59,340 nt of DNA from contig NZ_BAABEX010000026.1 of the NCBI RefSeq assembly GCF_039540375.1, forward strand, positions 1 through 59,340. The letters run 5' to 3'. Position 1 is the stretch's first letter; every line of letters starts with the position of its first letter. This stretch comes from Acidovorax_G lacteus. GTDB lineage: Bacteria; Pseudomonadota; Gammaproteobacteria; Burkholderiales; Burkholderiaceae_C. The notes beneath the pieces were generated by a model, which saw only the letters and a list, made by a program, of their open reading frames with translations, made no database searches and was not told where the DNA came from. This document shows, piece after piece, positions 32,391-41,432 of the stretch. A program made the position numbers and the translations under genes.

Positions 32391-32748
32391 GCGGGGGCCA
32401 GAGGGGGCGGTCGGGGGCGGCCGTGGCGCCCGCCCTGCGCCACCCGCCCCGGAGACCCCGCAGCCGCCGGGGCTGCCTGCGCCCGCGCCGCGGCGGCGCA
32501 CTACAGTGGGGGGCGACCCGGTGCGGCCCGACCGTGCCCGGGATTGCGCCACGGCGCGCGCGCAAGGGGGCGCAGGGGTGTGAAGGAGCGCAAAGGGACG
32601 CAAACGGACGCACAGTAGGGCGCTGAATCGCCCGCACAATGGTTGGCCCCGTCGTCCGCGCAGTCTGTCGCACAGTGGGTCGCCCGAGGGGTTGCGCCGT
32701 GGGCCCGCCCGCTGCCCGCAGTCTGTTTGAAGAGGAGTCCTGCCCGCC
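32391..32748. other. Intergenic region (358 bp)
   Basis: Very GC-rich. It contains a short imperfect decamer repeat (GGACGCAAAC / GGACGCACAG, about 32593-32612). No gene, promoter or terminator can be supported. AGAGGAG at about 32730 may be the ribosome site for pssA, though it is farther than usual. Confidence 0.5.
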
Positions 32749-33405
32749 ATGCCGTCATCGCCGCCTCCAGCATCGCCCCCACCCGTACCGCCGCGCCCCA
32801 AGCGCTTTTCGATGATCCGCGAATTCCACCTGGCCGACTGGTTCACGCTGGGCAACGCGGTCTGCGGCGTGGGCGCGCTGTTCTCGGCCATGACCTACCT
32901 GGAGACTCAGGACACGCTGCACATCCTCTATGCGGCCGCGCTGGTGCTGGCGGCGCTGGTGTTCGACGTGCTCGATGGCCGCATCGCCCGTTGGCGGCGC
33001 AAAAGCTCGGCCATGGGGCGCGAGCTGGATTCGCTGGCCGACGTGATCTCGTTCGGCGTGGCCCCGGCCATCATGGCCTATGCCTGCGGCATGCAGGGGC
33101 TGTACGACCGCATCGTGCTCGCCTACTTCGTGGCTTGCGGGGTGTCGCGTCTGGCGCGCTTCAACATCACGGCCGAGGCGTTGTCGGGCGGGGGCGACAA
33201 GGTCAAGTACTTCGAGGGCACGCCGATTCCCACGTCCATCGTGCTCGTGGGCGTGCTGGCCCTGGCGGCGTGGCAGGGCGCGGTGCGCGACCAGCTCTGG
33301 GGCGGTGCCTGGGTGATCGGCGGCTTCACGCTGCACCCGCTGGTGCTGCTGTTTGCCCTGTCGGGCTCGCTGATGATCAGCCGCATCCGCATTCCCAAGC
33401 TGTGA
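32749..33405 (+). CDS. pssA: CDP-diacylglycerol-serine O-phosphatidyltransferase
   Basis: A 218-residue membrane enzyme that joins serine to CDP-diacylglycerol, the first step to phosphatidylethanolamine. The CDP-alcohol phosphotransferase motif is complete: DGRIARWRRKSSAMG followed by RELDSLAD, with all spacing D-G-x2-A-R-x8-G-x3-D-x3-D. Several hydrophobic helices follow. A proline-rich head of about 18 residues precedes the conserved part, so translation might start at ATG (M22) instead. It is followed by a hairpin repeat that can act as terminator. Confidence 0.93.
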   Translation: MPSSPPPASPPPVPPRPKRFSMIREFHLADWFTLGNAVCGVGALFSAMTYLETQDTLHILYAAALVLAALVFDVLDGRIARWRRKSSAMGRELDSLADVISFGVAPAIMAYACGMQGLYDRIVLAYFVACGVSRLARFNITAEALSGGGDKVKYFEGTPIPTSIVLVGVLALAAWQGAVRDQLWGGAWVIGGFTLHPLVLLFALSGSLMISRIRIPKL

Positions 33406-33408
33406 GTT

Positions 33409-33464
33409 TGCTATAAATTTAATAGCTGCTCGTGCTTATAAAACAAGCACGAGCAGCCATTTTG
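33409..33464. repeat. Comamonadaceae intergenic repeat, terminator-like
   Basis: GCTGCTCGTGCTT (33425-33437) is a perfect mirror of AAGCACGAGCAGC (33445-33457) around a seven-base loop, a 13-bp stem. It lies between the convergent pssA and EamA genes, with 'ataaatttaatagc' on one side and 'cattttgg' on the other. Confidence 0.9.
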
Positions 33465-33479
33465 GCATGCAATGTGGCG

Positions 33480-34406
33480 TCAGCCTGCCGCTGGCTTGCG
33501 GTTGACCAGCACAATGCCCGCGGCCACCAGCGCCAGCGCGCCCAGCAGCCCGGGTGTGACCGGCTCGCCCAGCCACAGCGTGCCGAACAGCAGCGCAAAC
33601 ACCGGCGTGAGGAAGGCAAACACCGAAATGCGCGTGGCCGGGTAGTGGGCCAGCATCCACATCCAGGCCAGGTAGCTCGCAAACGCGCCCACGAGCGCCT
33701 GCAGCACCAGCGAGGTCCAGGCAAAGGCCGACCAGTCGAGGCTCCAGCGCTCGCCCAGCAGCAGCGACAGCAGCGGCAGCACCGCCGCGCTCACGCCCAC
33801 CTGGTAGAACAACTGCTTGGCCGGGGCCACGCGCGACAGCGCCGTGGTGCGGATCACCACCGTGGTCAGCGCCCACAGCAGCCCGGCCGCCAGGCCCAAC
33901 AGGTCGCCCCACCAGGCGTTCGGCAACGCCGCGCGGGCGTGGCCCAGCAGGCCGTCGCCCAGGGCCACGGCCACGCCGACAAACGCGCCCACCAGCCCCA
34001 GCCACTGCCAGCCCGCCAGCCGCTCGCCCGGCACAAAGCGCGGCAGCAGCAGCGCCACCCAGAAGGGCGCGCAGTACAAAAACACCGTAAGCCGCGAGGC
34101 CGTGGTGTACTGCAGCCCCAGGTAAATACAGGCGAATTCGCCCGCAAACAGCGCCCCGGCCAGCAGGCCCGCGCGGGCCGCGCCCGCGGGCTCTTGCGCC
34201 CAGCCCAGCCGGATGCCGCGCCACACGCACCACAGGCCCACGGCCACCGTGGCCAGCGCAAAGCGCACAAAGGCCTGGAACACCGGCGCGACTTCGGCCA
34301 CCGTGGCTTTGACCAGCACCTGCTGGAAGCCCCAGAACAAACAGCAGGCGAGCAGCAGGCCGACGGCCAGGCCGTCGAGGTGGTTCTTGCGCGGGCGGGA
34401 CGTCAT
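33480..34406 (-). CDS. EamA (DMT) family transporter
   Basis: A 308-residue transporter with ten predicted helices arranged as two EamA repeats of five. The first repeat shows LACCLFWGFQQVLVKATVAEVAPVFQAFVRFALA. The second shows ALTTVVIRTTALS and ends ISVFAFLTPVFALLFGTLWLGEPVTPGLLGALALVAAGIVLVNR, the classic repeat end. It exports a small metabolite that cannot be named. ATG 34406 lies within its own short divergent region before minC. Confidence 0.9.
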   Translation of the reverse strand: MTSRPRKNHLDGLAVGLLLACCLFWGFQQVLVKATVAEVAPVFQAFVRFALATVAVGLWCVWRGIRLGWAQEPAGAARAGLLAGALFAGEFACIYLGLQYTTASRLTVFLYCAPFWVALLLPRFVPGERLAGWQWLGLVGAFVGVAVALGDGLLGHARAALPNAWWGDLLGLAAGLLWALTTVVIRTTALSRVAPAKQLFYQVGVSAAVLPLLSLLLGERWSLDWSAFAWTSLVLQALVGAFASYLAWMWMLAHYPATRISVFAFLTPVFALLFGTLWLGEPVTPGLLGALALVAAGIVLVNRKPAAG

Positions 34407-34595
34407 GCACCGATTATGGGCAGGGCGGTGCCCGGAGCGTGGCTGCGGCGGTGACAGCGGCATGCACCGCGACCCACGCACGGCGGCCGAAGCGGCCTGC
34501 CGTGTGGCGCCCCACCGGGCCCCGGCATGCTAGGCGCACCCGGTACACTTGCGGCTTTGCGCGGCGCCCGGCGCTGCCCCACAACCCGCGACCCC

Positions 34596-35363
34596 ATGGC
34601 CGTTGAACCGGCGGGCCTGGCCCGCAACAGCTTCGATCTCAAGAGCGCTTCGCTGCCGGTGGTGGCCGTGCTGCTCAAGACCGCCGACCCCGCGCAGTTC
34701 GCGGCCGACCTGGCTGCGCGCCTGCAGGACGAGCCCGAGTTCTTCGACCACGACGCCGTGCTGCTCGACCTGAGCGCGCTGCGCGACGCCGACACCGCGC
34801 TCGACTTTCCCGCCCTGGCCGCCTGCTTGCGCCCCTATCGCACACAGCCTGTGGCCGTACGCGGCGGCAGCGCCGCGCAGCAGCAGGCCGCCCATGCAGC
34901 GGGCTTCTTCATCGCGCCCGACACCCCGCCCGCCCGGCACGAGGCGCCGCCGGAAGCCGTGCGCGAGGTGATCCGCGAAGTGGTGCGCGAGGTGGCCGTT
35001 GAAGTGCCGGTGCAGGTGCCGGTGCCCGGCCCGGGCACGCTGGTGGTGGACAAGCCCCTGCGCTCGGGCCAGCAGGTGTACGCCCGCGGCGGCGACCTGG
35101 TGGTGATGGCGGTGGTGAGCTTCGGTGCCGAGGTGATCGCCGACGGCAACATCCACGTGTACGCCCCGCTGCGCGGCCGCGCCATTGCCGGTGCGCGTGG
35201 CAACACCGAAGCGCGCATCTTTTCCACCTGCCTGGAGCCGCAGCTCGTCTCCATCGCAGGCATCTACCGCACCACCGAAACCGAATTGCCCGACACCGTG
35301 CGCGGCAAGCCGGCGCAGGTGCGGCTCGAAGGCGAGAAGCTGCTGATTGAGCCGCTGGGCTGA
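34596..35363 (+). CDS. minC: Septum-site inhibitor MinC
   Basis: A 255-residue FtsZ-assembly inhibitor. The N-terminal domain (about 10-110) reads FDLKSASLPVVAVLL. A linker VREVIREVVREVAVEVPVQV (about 125-145) follows. The C-terminal beta-helix domain has LRSGQQVYARGGDLVVMAVVSFGAEVIADGNIHVYAPLRGRAIAGARGN, the conserved MinC_C region, and ends with QLVSIAGIY. It is first gene of minCDE. Confidence 0.97.
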   Translation: MAVEPAGLARNSFDLKSASLPVVAVLLKTADPAQFAADLAARLQDEPEFFDHDAVLLDLSALRDADTALDFPALAACLRPYRTQPVAVRGGSAAQQQAAHAAGFFIAPDTPPARHEAPPEAVREVIREVVREVAVEVPVQVPVPGPGTLVVDKPLRSGQQVYARGGDLVVMAVVSFGAEVIADGNIHVYAPLRGRAIAGARGNTEARIFSTCLEPQLVSIAGIYRTTETELPDTVRGKPAQVRLEGEKLLIEPLG

Positions 35364-35420
35364 CGCAGCGCGGTACGCCGCATTCCATTCCACATCCAAC
35401 CCACAGGGAACCTGCAACAC

Positions 35421-36236
35421 ATGGCCAAAATCGTCGTCGTGACCTCCGGCAAGGGTGGCGTGGGCAAGACCACCACCAGTGCCAGCTTTGCCTCCGGCCT
35501 CGCCCTGCGCGGCCACAAGACTGCTGTGATCGACTTCGACGTCGGCCTGCGCAACCTCGACCTGATCATGGGCTGCGAGCGCCGCGTGGTGTACGACCTG
35601 ATCAACGTGATCCACGGCGAAGCCAACCTGAACCAGGCGCTGATCAAGGACAAGCAGTGCGACAACCTGTTCGTGCTGGCCGCCAGCCAGACGCGCGACA
35701 AGGACGCGCTCACGCAGGACGGCGTGGAGAAGGTGCTCAAGGACCTGGCCGAGATGGGCTTTGAGTACATCGTCTGCGACTCGCCCGCGGGCATCGAGAC
35801 CGGCGCGCTCATGGCCATGCACTACGCCGACGAGGCGCTGCTCGTGACCAACCCTGAGGTCTCCAGCGTGCGCGACTCCGACCGCATCCTGGGCATGCTG
35901 GGCAGCAAGACCAAGCGCGCCATCGAGGGCGTAGAGCCCGTCAAGGAGCACCTGCTGATCACGCGCTACAACCCGAACCGCGTGCAGGACGGGCAGATGC
36001 TCAGCCTCGAAGACATCCAGGACATCCTGCGCATCAAGCTCATCGGCGTGGTCCCCGAGTCCGAGGTGGTGCTGCAGTCGTCCAACCAGGGCACGCCCGC
36101 CATCCATGCCCAGGGCACGGATGTGAGCGAGGCCTACAAGGACGTCGTGGCCCGATTCCTGGGCGAAGACAAGCCCCTGCGCTTCACCGAGGCCGAAAAG
36201 CCCGGCTTCTTCAAACGCATCTTCGGCGGGAGGTAA
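35421..36236 (+). CDS. minD: Septum-site determining ATPase MinD
   Basis: A 271-residue ParA/MinD ATPase that recruits MinC to the membrane and oscillates with MinE. The deviant Walker A KGGVGKTTT begins at residue 11. DFDVGLRNLDLIMGCERRVVYDL and the switch region VCDSPAGIE follow. The C-terminal end GFFKRIFGGR is the amphipathic membrane-targeting helix. The ribosome site is AGGGAACC before ATG 35421. Confidence 0.98.
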   Translation: MAKIVVVTSGKGGVGKTTTSASFASGLALRGHKTAVIDFDVGLRNLDLIMGCERRVVYDLINVIHGEANLNQALIKDKQCDNLFVLAASQTRDKDALTQDGVEKVLKDLAEMGFEYIVCDSPAGIETGALMAMHYADEALLVTNPEVSSVRDSDRILGMLGSKTKRAIEGVEPVKEHLLITRYNPNRVQDGQMLSLEDIQDILRIKLIGVVPESEVVLQSSNQGTPAIHAQGTDVSEAYKDVVARFLGEDKPLRFTEAEKPGFFKRIFGGR

Positions 36237-36241
36237 GTCCC

Positions 36242-36502
36242 ATGTCCCTGCTGTCCTTTCTGCTGGGCGAGAAAAAGAAGACGGCCAGCGTGGCCAAGGA
36301 GCGCCTGCAGATCATCCTGGCGCACGAGCGCAGCGGCCGCGGCGGCGGCCAGCCCGACTACCTGCCCGCGCTGCAGCGCGAGCTGGTGGCCGTGATCTCC
36401 AAGTACGTCAAGATCAACCCCGAAGACCTCAAGGTGCAGCTGGAACGCCAGGACAACCTCGAGGTGCTCGAAGTCAAGATCGAGCTGCCCGACGCGCGCT
36501 GA
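36242..36502 (+). CDS. minE: Cell division topological factor MinE
   Basis: An 86-residue protein starting five bases after minD. The N-terminal anti-MinCD region contains KERLQIILAHER (residues 21-32). The topological specificity domain contains YLPALQRELVAVISKYVKINPEDLKVQLERQDNLEVLEV. It stimulates MinD ATPase activity and drives pole-to-pole oscillation. Confidence 0.98.
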   Translation: MSLLSFLLGEKKKTASVAKERLQIILAHERSGRGGGQPDYLPALQRELVAVISKYVKINPEDLKVQLERQDNLEVLEVKIELPDAR

Positions 36503-36531
36503 GGGCGCCCAGACCCAGCACGCGCCCCGCC

Positions 36532-36942
36532 GTGATCTCGCACATCCACCTGGGCGTGACCAACTTCGAGGCGGCGCTCGCGTTCTACGACGCGGTGCTG
36601 GGCGAACTCGGCTGGGTGCGCCGCTTTTGCGAGCCCGAGCGCCCCTGGGCGGGCTGGCAGGTGCCGGGCCAGTCGCGTCCGCTGTGGCTGATTGGCCGGC
36701 CCTGGGATGGGGCTGCGGCCCGCGTGGGCAACGGCACATTGCACGCGCTGCTGGCGCCCGACCGCCCCACCGTGGACCGCGTGCACGCCCTGGCCCTGCG
36801 CCTGGGCGCGCGCTGCGAAGGGCCGCCGGGCCTGCGGCCGCACTATCACCCGCACTACTGGGGCGCGTACTTCCGCGACCCCGAAGGGCACAAGCTCTGC
36901 GTGGTCTGCCACGATCCGGTGCCGGGCGCTGCGACCGGCTGA
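36532..36942 (+). CDS. VOC family (glyoxalase-like) protein
   Basis: A 136-residue protein starting at GTG 36532, 29 bases after minE, so it may be cotranscribed. It shows the vicinal-oxygen-chelate pattern: ISHIHLGVTNFEAALAFYDAVLGELGW at the start, and YWGAYFRDPEGHKLCVVCH near the end, with candidate metal-binding His and Glu. This matches small glyoxalase/bleomycin-resistance-fold proteins. No substrate can be named. Confidence 0.88.
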   Translation: MISHIHLGVTNFEAALAFYDAVLGELGWVRRFCEPERPWAGWQVPGQSRPLWLIGRPWDGAAARVGNGTLHALLAPDRPTVDRVHALALRLGARCEGPPGLRPHYHPHYWGAYFRDPEGHKLCVVCHDPVPGAATG

Positions 36943-36982
36943 CCGGCCCGGGCGGACTGTTCCCTCAACGCGTGCGTGCGGC

Positions 36983-37585
36983 TCACCGCCGGTGCTTGGC
37001 CCACTTGGCCCGCAGCGCCTGGGCAATGCTCAGCGCGCGCTGCCCGGGCACGACGCGGCCCACCTCGCCCGCGCGCAGCGTGCCCGCCTGCACTACGGCC
37101 AGGTAACAGCCGCACAGGCCCTGCGCCGCCATGTCGCGGCCGGCCTGGGCGTAGCCCATCACGCCGCTGAATTTGTAGCAGGGCTCGCGCGGCGCGGTCA
37201 CGCGCAGCACGCAGTCGGCAAAGTGCCAGGTGTCGCCTACGAACATCGCGGCCTCGGGCGGGCCGTCGATGCCCAGGTTCTCGCCCACAAAGCCCGGTGG
37301 CAGTGCCTCGTCGAACAGGCTCACGCCCTGGGCCTGCCGCTGCGCCTGCCAGAAGGCGTAGTGCGCGACCGGGTAGGCGTACACGGCCTTGTCGAGCCCG
37401 CCATGCACCGACAGGTCGGCCTGCTCGTCACCGTCCAGGCCCAGGCGGTGCACCGCCACAGGCCCTTCGCGCGGCTGCTTGCCAATGCCCGTGAGCACGC
37501 TGCGCCCGTGCAACTGCAGCCGTCGCGCCGCGCCGGTGCACAGGTAGCGGATGTGGATGGTCTCGGTCGGTGGCGATGGGTGCAT
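36983..37585 (-). CDS. MOSC domain protein (YiiM-like)
   Basis: A 200-residue molybdenum-cofactor sulfurase C-terminal domain protein. The core reads HRLGLDGDEQADLSVHGGLDKAVYAYPVAHY (about 46-76), then GENLGIDG and the conserved cysteine in REPCYKFSGVMG. YiiM-type proteins use the Mo cofactor in reduction of N-hydroxylated compounds. I chose ATG 37585 because the conserved sequence starts soon after it. It converges on the VOC gene. Confidence 0.88.
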   Translation of the reverse strand: MHPSPPTETIHIRYLCTGAARRLQLHGRSVLTGIGKQPREGPVAVHRLGLDGDEQADLSVHGGLDKAVYAYPVAHYAFWQAQRQAQGVSLFDEALPPGFVGENLGIDGPPEAAMFVGDTWHFADCVLRVTAPREPCYKFSGVMGYAQAGRDMAAQGLCGCYLAVVQAGTLRAGEVGRVVPGQRALSIAQALRAKWAKHRR

Positions 37586-37786
37586 GGTGGGGTCGAGGTG
37601 GGGGCGGCTGCGCAGGCGGAGGGCTGCGGTTGCAGATCCGCGACACCCGGGCTGCACCGCTGCGCACGGCCGCACCCGCGGTCGCCGTGCCCGTTGCATT
37701 TGCTCACCATTGTGACGACCCTGCTGGTGTCAGGGCCAGGGGGGTCTTGAGAACATTGCGTCCATAGACAACTCCAGGGCGCGGCC

Positions 37787-39268
37787 ATGGAAACGCATCG
37801 CAGATCGTGGAAGGGGGCCGCGGCCATGGCGGCGTGCGTGGGGCTGGTGGCCTGCGGCGGGGGGGCGGACGACCCCACCGCACGGTCGCAGCCAGAGGCC
37901 CTGCCCGGGGGCGGCACCGCAGCGGCCAGTGCCCGATCGACCGCGCCCTGGGTCGAGGTGGCGCTGCAGCCAACCGACCTCGACTTTCCCAACCCCGAGC
38001 GCGGCTTCTACCGCTTCACCACCGACCCCGCCCGGCTCAGCGCCGCGGAGCTGGACAGCGTGGTGGCCGCCGGGCACCGGCTGGTCTATACCCCGGCCGA
38101 CTTGTCGGCCTACCGCACGCGGGACCTGCCAGCCTCGTACCTGCGCGCGCTGGAGTCGGGCTTTGCGCAGCTGCGTGCGCGCGGCCTCAAGGCCGTGGTG
38201 CGCTTTGCCTACAACTACCCGGGCAACGAGACCGACTACCTCAACGCCCAGGACGCGCGGCTGTCGCGCGTGAAACGCCACATCGCCCAGTTGCAGCCCG
38301 TGCTGCAGGCCAACGCCGACGTCATCGCGGTGCTGCAGGGCGGCTTCATCGGGGCCTGGGGTGAGTGGCACACCTCGTCCAACAACCTGACCTCGCCGGC
38401 CAACAAGGCCGCCGTGCGCGATGCGCTGCTGCAGGCCCTGCCGCCGGGCCGCACGCTGCAGGTGCGTTACCCGGCCGACCTGGCGGCCTGGTATCCGACA
38501 CCGGCCACGCCCGCCCAGTTGCTGGCCGCGCAGCCGCCCGCAGCGGCGCGCATCGGCTTGCACAACGACTGCTTTCTGGCCAGCCCGGACGACGTGGGCA
38601 CCTACTGGGCCAGCACGTCTGCCCAGTCGGCCGCGCTGCGCAGCTACGCGCAGGCGGCCTCCAGCGTCACGGGGGCGGGGGGTGAAACCTGCCTGCCACC
38701 GCAGCCTGCGCAGGCGCGCATGGCCTGCAGCGACATCCTGCGCGAGGGTGCGGCCTACCGCATGACCTACCTGAACCGCGACTACTACCAGGGCTTTTTT
38801 GCGCGCTGGCAGGCTGAGGGCTGCCTGGCCGAGGTGTCGCGCAAACTGGGCTACCGGCTGCAATTGCACACGGTGGCACACGGGGCCACGGCGGTTGCGG
38901 GCGGGGCACTCGAATGGACGCTGGCTTTCAGCAACCAGGGCTGGGCACGGCCGCTGAACCCGCGCACGCTGACGCTCTATCTGGTGGACGCGGCCGACCG
39001 TGCCACGGCGCTGCCGCTGGCCGGCACCGACCTGCGGCAGGCCACCCCGGGTGACACGCTGCAATGGGCGGGTTCGGTGATCCTGCCCGCTGCGCTGGCG
39101 CCGGGCAGCTACCGCGTGCTGATCGGCGCGCCGGATGCGGCCCCGGCATTGGCCGCACAGCCCGCCTATGCCCTGCGCTTCGCCAATGCCGACAGCGTGG
39201 TCAGTGGCGTGCAATGGCAGCCCGGTACGGGGCGCCTGGCGCTGGGTTCTACGGTGCAGGTGCGGTGA
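37787..39268 (+). CDS. DUF4874/DUF4832 lipoprotein
   Basis: A 493-residue protein with a lipoprotein signal: the lipobox LVAC lies at about residue 17. The DUF4874 part starts at FPNPERGFYRFT and contains LVYTPADLSAYR, GLKAVVRFAYNY and VLQGGFIGAWGEWHTSSNN. The DUF4832 part holds RMTYLNRDYYQGFFARW and the beta-rich C-terminus (LEWTLAFSNQGWARPLNPRTLTLYLVD). The pattern recalls glycoside-hydrolase-like TIM barrels followed by a beta-sandwich. An activity on surface polysaccharide is possible but unproven. Confidence 0.85.
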   Translation: METHRRSWKGAAAMAACVGLVACGGGADDPTARSQPEALPGGGTAAASARSTAPWVEVALQPTDLDFPNPERGFYRFTTDPARLSAAELDSVVAAGHRLVYTPADLSAYRTRDLPASYLRALESGFAQLRARGLKAVVRFAYNYPGNETDYLNAQDARLSRVKRHIAQLQPVLQANADVIAVLQGGFIGAWGEWHTSSNNLTSPANKAAVRDALLQALPPGRTLQVRYPADLAAWYPTPATPAQLLAAQPPAAARIGLHNDCFLASPDDVGTYWASTSAQSAALRSYAQAASSVTGAGGETCLPPQPAQARMACSDILREGAAYRMTYLNRDYYQGFFARWQAEGCLAEVSRKLGYRLQLHTVAHGATAVAGGALEWTLAFSNQGWARPLNPRTLTLYLVDAADRATALPLAGTDLRQATPGDTLQWAGSVILPAALAPGSYRVLIGAPDAAPALAAQPAYALRFANADSVVSGVQWQPGTGRLALGSTVQVR

Positions 39269-39304
39269 AGCGCCAGGGCGCAGCCTGGGGCCGCATGGCG
39301 TGCT

Positions 39305-40684
39305 TCAGGCCGATGCGCCGTGGTGCCCGGGCACGGACGGCAGGGCGATGCAGGCTTCAAAGCCCCGGGCCTGCCCGGCCGGTGGCGACGCCAGCGTGAG
39401 CTGGCCCCCGTGCCGCGCCACGATGGTGCTGGTGATCGACAAGCCCAGCCCGTAGCCCGCCTGGTCGCGCGCGTGGCGCACATGCCGCTCGCGCAGCGTG
39501 CGCAGGCGCTCGGCGTCCACCCCCGGGCCCTGGTCGTGCACGCACAACTGGGCGGGGGCGCGCACTTCCAGCGTCACGGCGGCCCCGGCGCTGTAGCGCA
39601 GGGCGTTTTCGATCAGGTTGCGCACCGCAATCGCCAGCGTGTCCGGGTCGCCCCACACGGGGGGCAGCGGCTCGTCGGCCAGCACCAGGTCCAGCCGCCG
39701 CCGGGCGTCGTCGCTGGCGTGCCAGAACTCCTGCGCCACGGTGCTGGCCAGCGCGTCCAGCGGCACCGGCACGCGTTGCCAGGCCGCGCCTGATTCGGCG
39801 CGCGAGAGCTGCAGCAGCTTCTCGGTGCGCTGCGCCAGGGTGCGCAGCGCGGCCACCGCGGCCTGCACGTCGGGCTGCGGGCCGCCCTGGTCGAGTGCGG
39901 TCTGCAGGCGCAGCGTGGCGGCGGCCAGCGGTGTGCGCAACTCGTGCGCGGCGTTGGCGGCCAGCGCCCGCTCCACGTCCAGGGCTTCGGCCAGGCGCGC
40001 GAGCAGGCGGTTGATGTCCTCGCCCACGGCGCGCAGCTCCAGCGGCAGGTCGGCCAGGTGCAGCGCGCTCAGGTCGCGCCCGCCGCGCTGGCCGATCTGC
40101 GCCTGCAACTGCCCAAGCACGCGCAGCTCGCGCTCGGCCACGCGGCGCAGCAGCCAGGCCAGCAGCGACAGCACCACCACGGCGGCCAGCAGCAGCGTGA
40201 ACAGCGCCTGCTGCAGGGCTTCGCTGCGCTCGGCCAGGGGGTCGGCCAGCAGCAGGTACAGCGGCTCCTGCGGGTGCTGGGCCACGTACACCCGCCAGTC
40301 TTTCACGTTGTAGTAGCCCTGGCGCAGCGGCACGGCAAAGGGCTGCACCGGGGCGTGTTGCGATCGCAGCAGCACGCGGTCGGGCGTGCGCACCAGCTGA
40401 TAGACCAGGGGCGTGCTGTCAAACAGGGGCTCCGCCGCCAGCAGCGGCTGGGGCGTCGTGGGCTCTCCCTGGGCGGCCACCTGGTACAGCGCCGCCTCCA
40501 TCATGCGGTGGGCGCTTTCTTCGAGTTCGTGGTCGAAGTTGCGGTTGATCTGCCGGTTGAGGTAGAGCGACACGCCCACGATGCTGGCCAGCCAGACGGC
40601 GGCCAGCACCCACAGCAGCGAGCGCGTGAGCCGCTCGGCCAGCCGCGGGGCGGCCGGGCGGCCGACGAAGGCGGCAGTGTTCAT
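39305..40684 (-). CDS. Sensor histidine kinase of a PmrB/QseC-like system
   Basis: A 459-residue membrane kinase. Two membrane helices (about 22-43 and 160-179) bracket a periplasmic sensor of about 115 residues. The H-box AANAAHELRTPLAAA contains the phospho-acceptor H247. The N-box NLIENALRYSAG and G-boxes DQGPGVD and YGLGLSI follow. Its start overlaps the response regulator stop by four bases (ATGA type), so the pair is one operon. With the adjacent eptA-type gene it resembles PmrAB. Confidence 0.93.
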   Translation of the reverse strand: MNTAAFVGRPAAPRLAERLTRSLLWVLAAVWLASIVGVSLYLNRQINRNFDHELEESAHRMMEAALYQVAAQGEPTTPQPLLAAEPLFDSTPLVYQLVRTPDRVLLRSQHAPVQPFAVPLRQGYYNVKDWRVYVAQHPQEPLYLLLADPLAERSEALQQALFTLLLAAVVVLSLLAWLLRRVAERELRVLGQLQAQIGQRGGRDLSALHLADLPLELRAVGEDINRLLARLAEALDVERALAANAAHELRTPLAAATLRLQTALDQGGPQPDVQAAVAALRTLAQRTEKLLQLSRAESGAAWQRVPVPLDALASTVAQEFWHASDDARRRLDLVLADEPLPPVWGDPDTLAIAVRNLIENALRYSAGAAVTLEVRAPAQLCVHDQGPGVDAERLRTLRERHVRHARDQAGYGLGLSITSTIVARHGGQLTLASPPAGQARGFEACIALPSVPGHHGASA

Positions 40685-41349
40685 GCTGCGCCGCCCCCGG
40701 CGAGCCGGTAGCCCTGGCCGCGCAGCGTGGCAATTGCGTCGCGGCCGAGCTTGCGGCGCAGCCGGCTCACAAACACTTCGAGCGTGTTGCTGTCGGCCTC
40801 TTCGTCAAAGCCGTACAGCGCGTCCAGCAGGGCCTCGCGCGTGTGCACATGCTCGGGGCGCGCGGCCATCACGCGCAGCAGCGCCCATTCTTTGGGCGTG
40901 AGCAGCACCGGCCGGCCGCTGAGCCGCACCAGTTCACGGCCCAGGTCGATTTCGAGGGCGCCCACCTGCACCAGCGGGTCGTGCGTGGCCGCACGGCGGC
41001 GGTTGACGGCGCGCAGCCGCGCCAGCAGTTCTTCGGGGTCGTAGGGTTTGACGAGGTAGTCGTCGGCCCCTGCGTCCAAGCCGCGGATGCGGTCGCTGAC
41101 CTGGTCGCGCGCGGTGAGCACCAGCGTCACGGGCACCTGCGGCAGGGCGCGCAGCAGGGGCAGCAGCGACAGCCCGTCGCCGTCGCCCAGGTGCAGGTCG
41201 AGCAGTACGGCCTCATAGGCCGCGCCCACCAGGTGCGCGCGTGCGGCCGCCAGCGTGGGCACATGGTCCACGGTGTAGCTGCGTCCGCGCAGGTAGCTGC
41301 AGACGGCCTCGGCCAGGGGCAGATCGTCTTCGACCAGCAGGATGCGCAC
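40681..41349 (-). CDS. OmpR-family response regulator (PmrA-like)
   Basis: A 222-residue regulator. The receiver domain has the acidic pair EDD (7-9), the phosphorylated D51 in LLDLHLGD, and the lysine in YLVKPYDPEE. The OmpR-type winged helix runs from about 130 and ends EVFVSRLRRKLGRDAIATLRGQGYRL. I chose GTG 41349, which begins exactly at the conserved RILLVEDD. It is divergent from the eptA-type gene, with a matched pair of hexamers between them. Confidence 0.93.
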   Translation of the reverse strand: MRILLVEDDLPLAEAVCSYLRGRSYTVDHVPTLAAARAHLVGAAYEAVLLDLHLGDGDGLSLLPLLRALPQVPVTLVLTARDQVSDRIRGLDAGADDYLVKPYDPEELLARLRAVNRRRAATHDPLVQVGALEIDLGRELVRLSGRPVLLTPKEWALLRVMAARPEHVHTREALLDALYGFDEEADSNTLEVFVSRLRRKLGRDAIATLRGQGYRLAGGGAA

Positions 41350-41405
41350 GCAAAGCCTTTGTTCAGGGGCCCGGGGGCCAAGATGAACGCAGTCTGACAA
41401 AAGGG

Positions 41406-41422
41406 TTCAGGCCTGCTTCAGG
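41406..41422 (+). promoter_or_regulatory. Response-regulator binding repeat upstream of eptA
   Basis: TTCAGG-CCTGC-TTCAGG: two identical hexamers with 11-base period, the layout used by OmpR/PmrA-type regulators. It lies between the regulator start (41349) and the eptA start (41433). The assignment to this regulator is inferred. Confidence 0.6.
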
Positions 41423-41432
41423 CCCGAATTTT

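Noticed and set aside
29886..32891. A 1001-codon minus-strand frame opposite the acetoacetyl-CoA synthetase
   Set aside because: It is antisense to a clear enzyme gene and has only low-complexity His/Ala/Gly-rich sequence.
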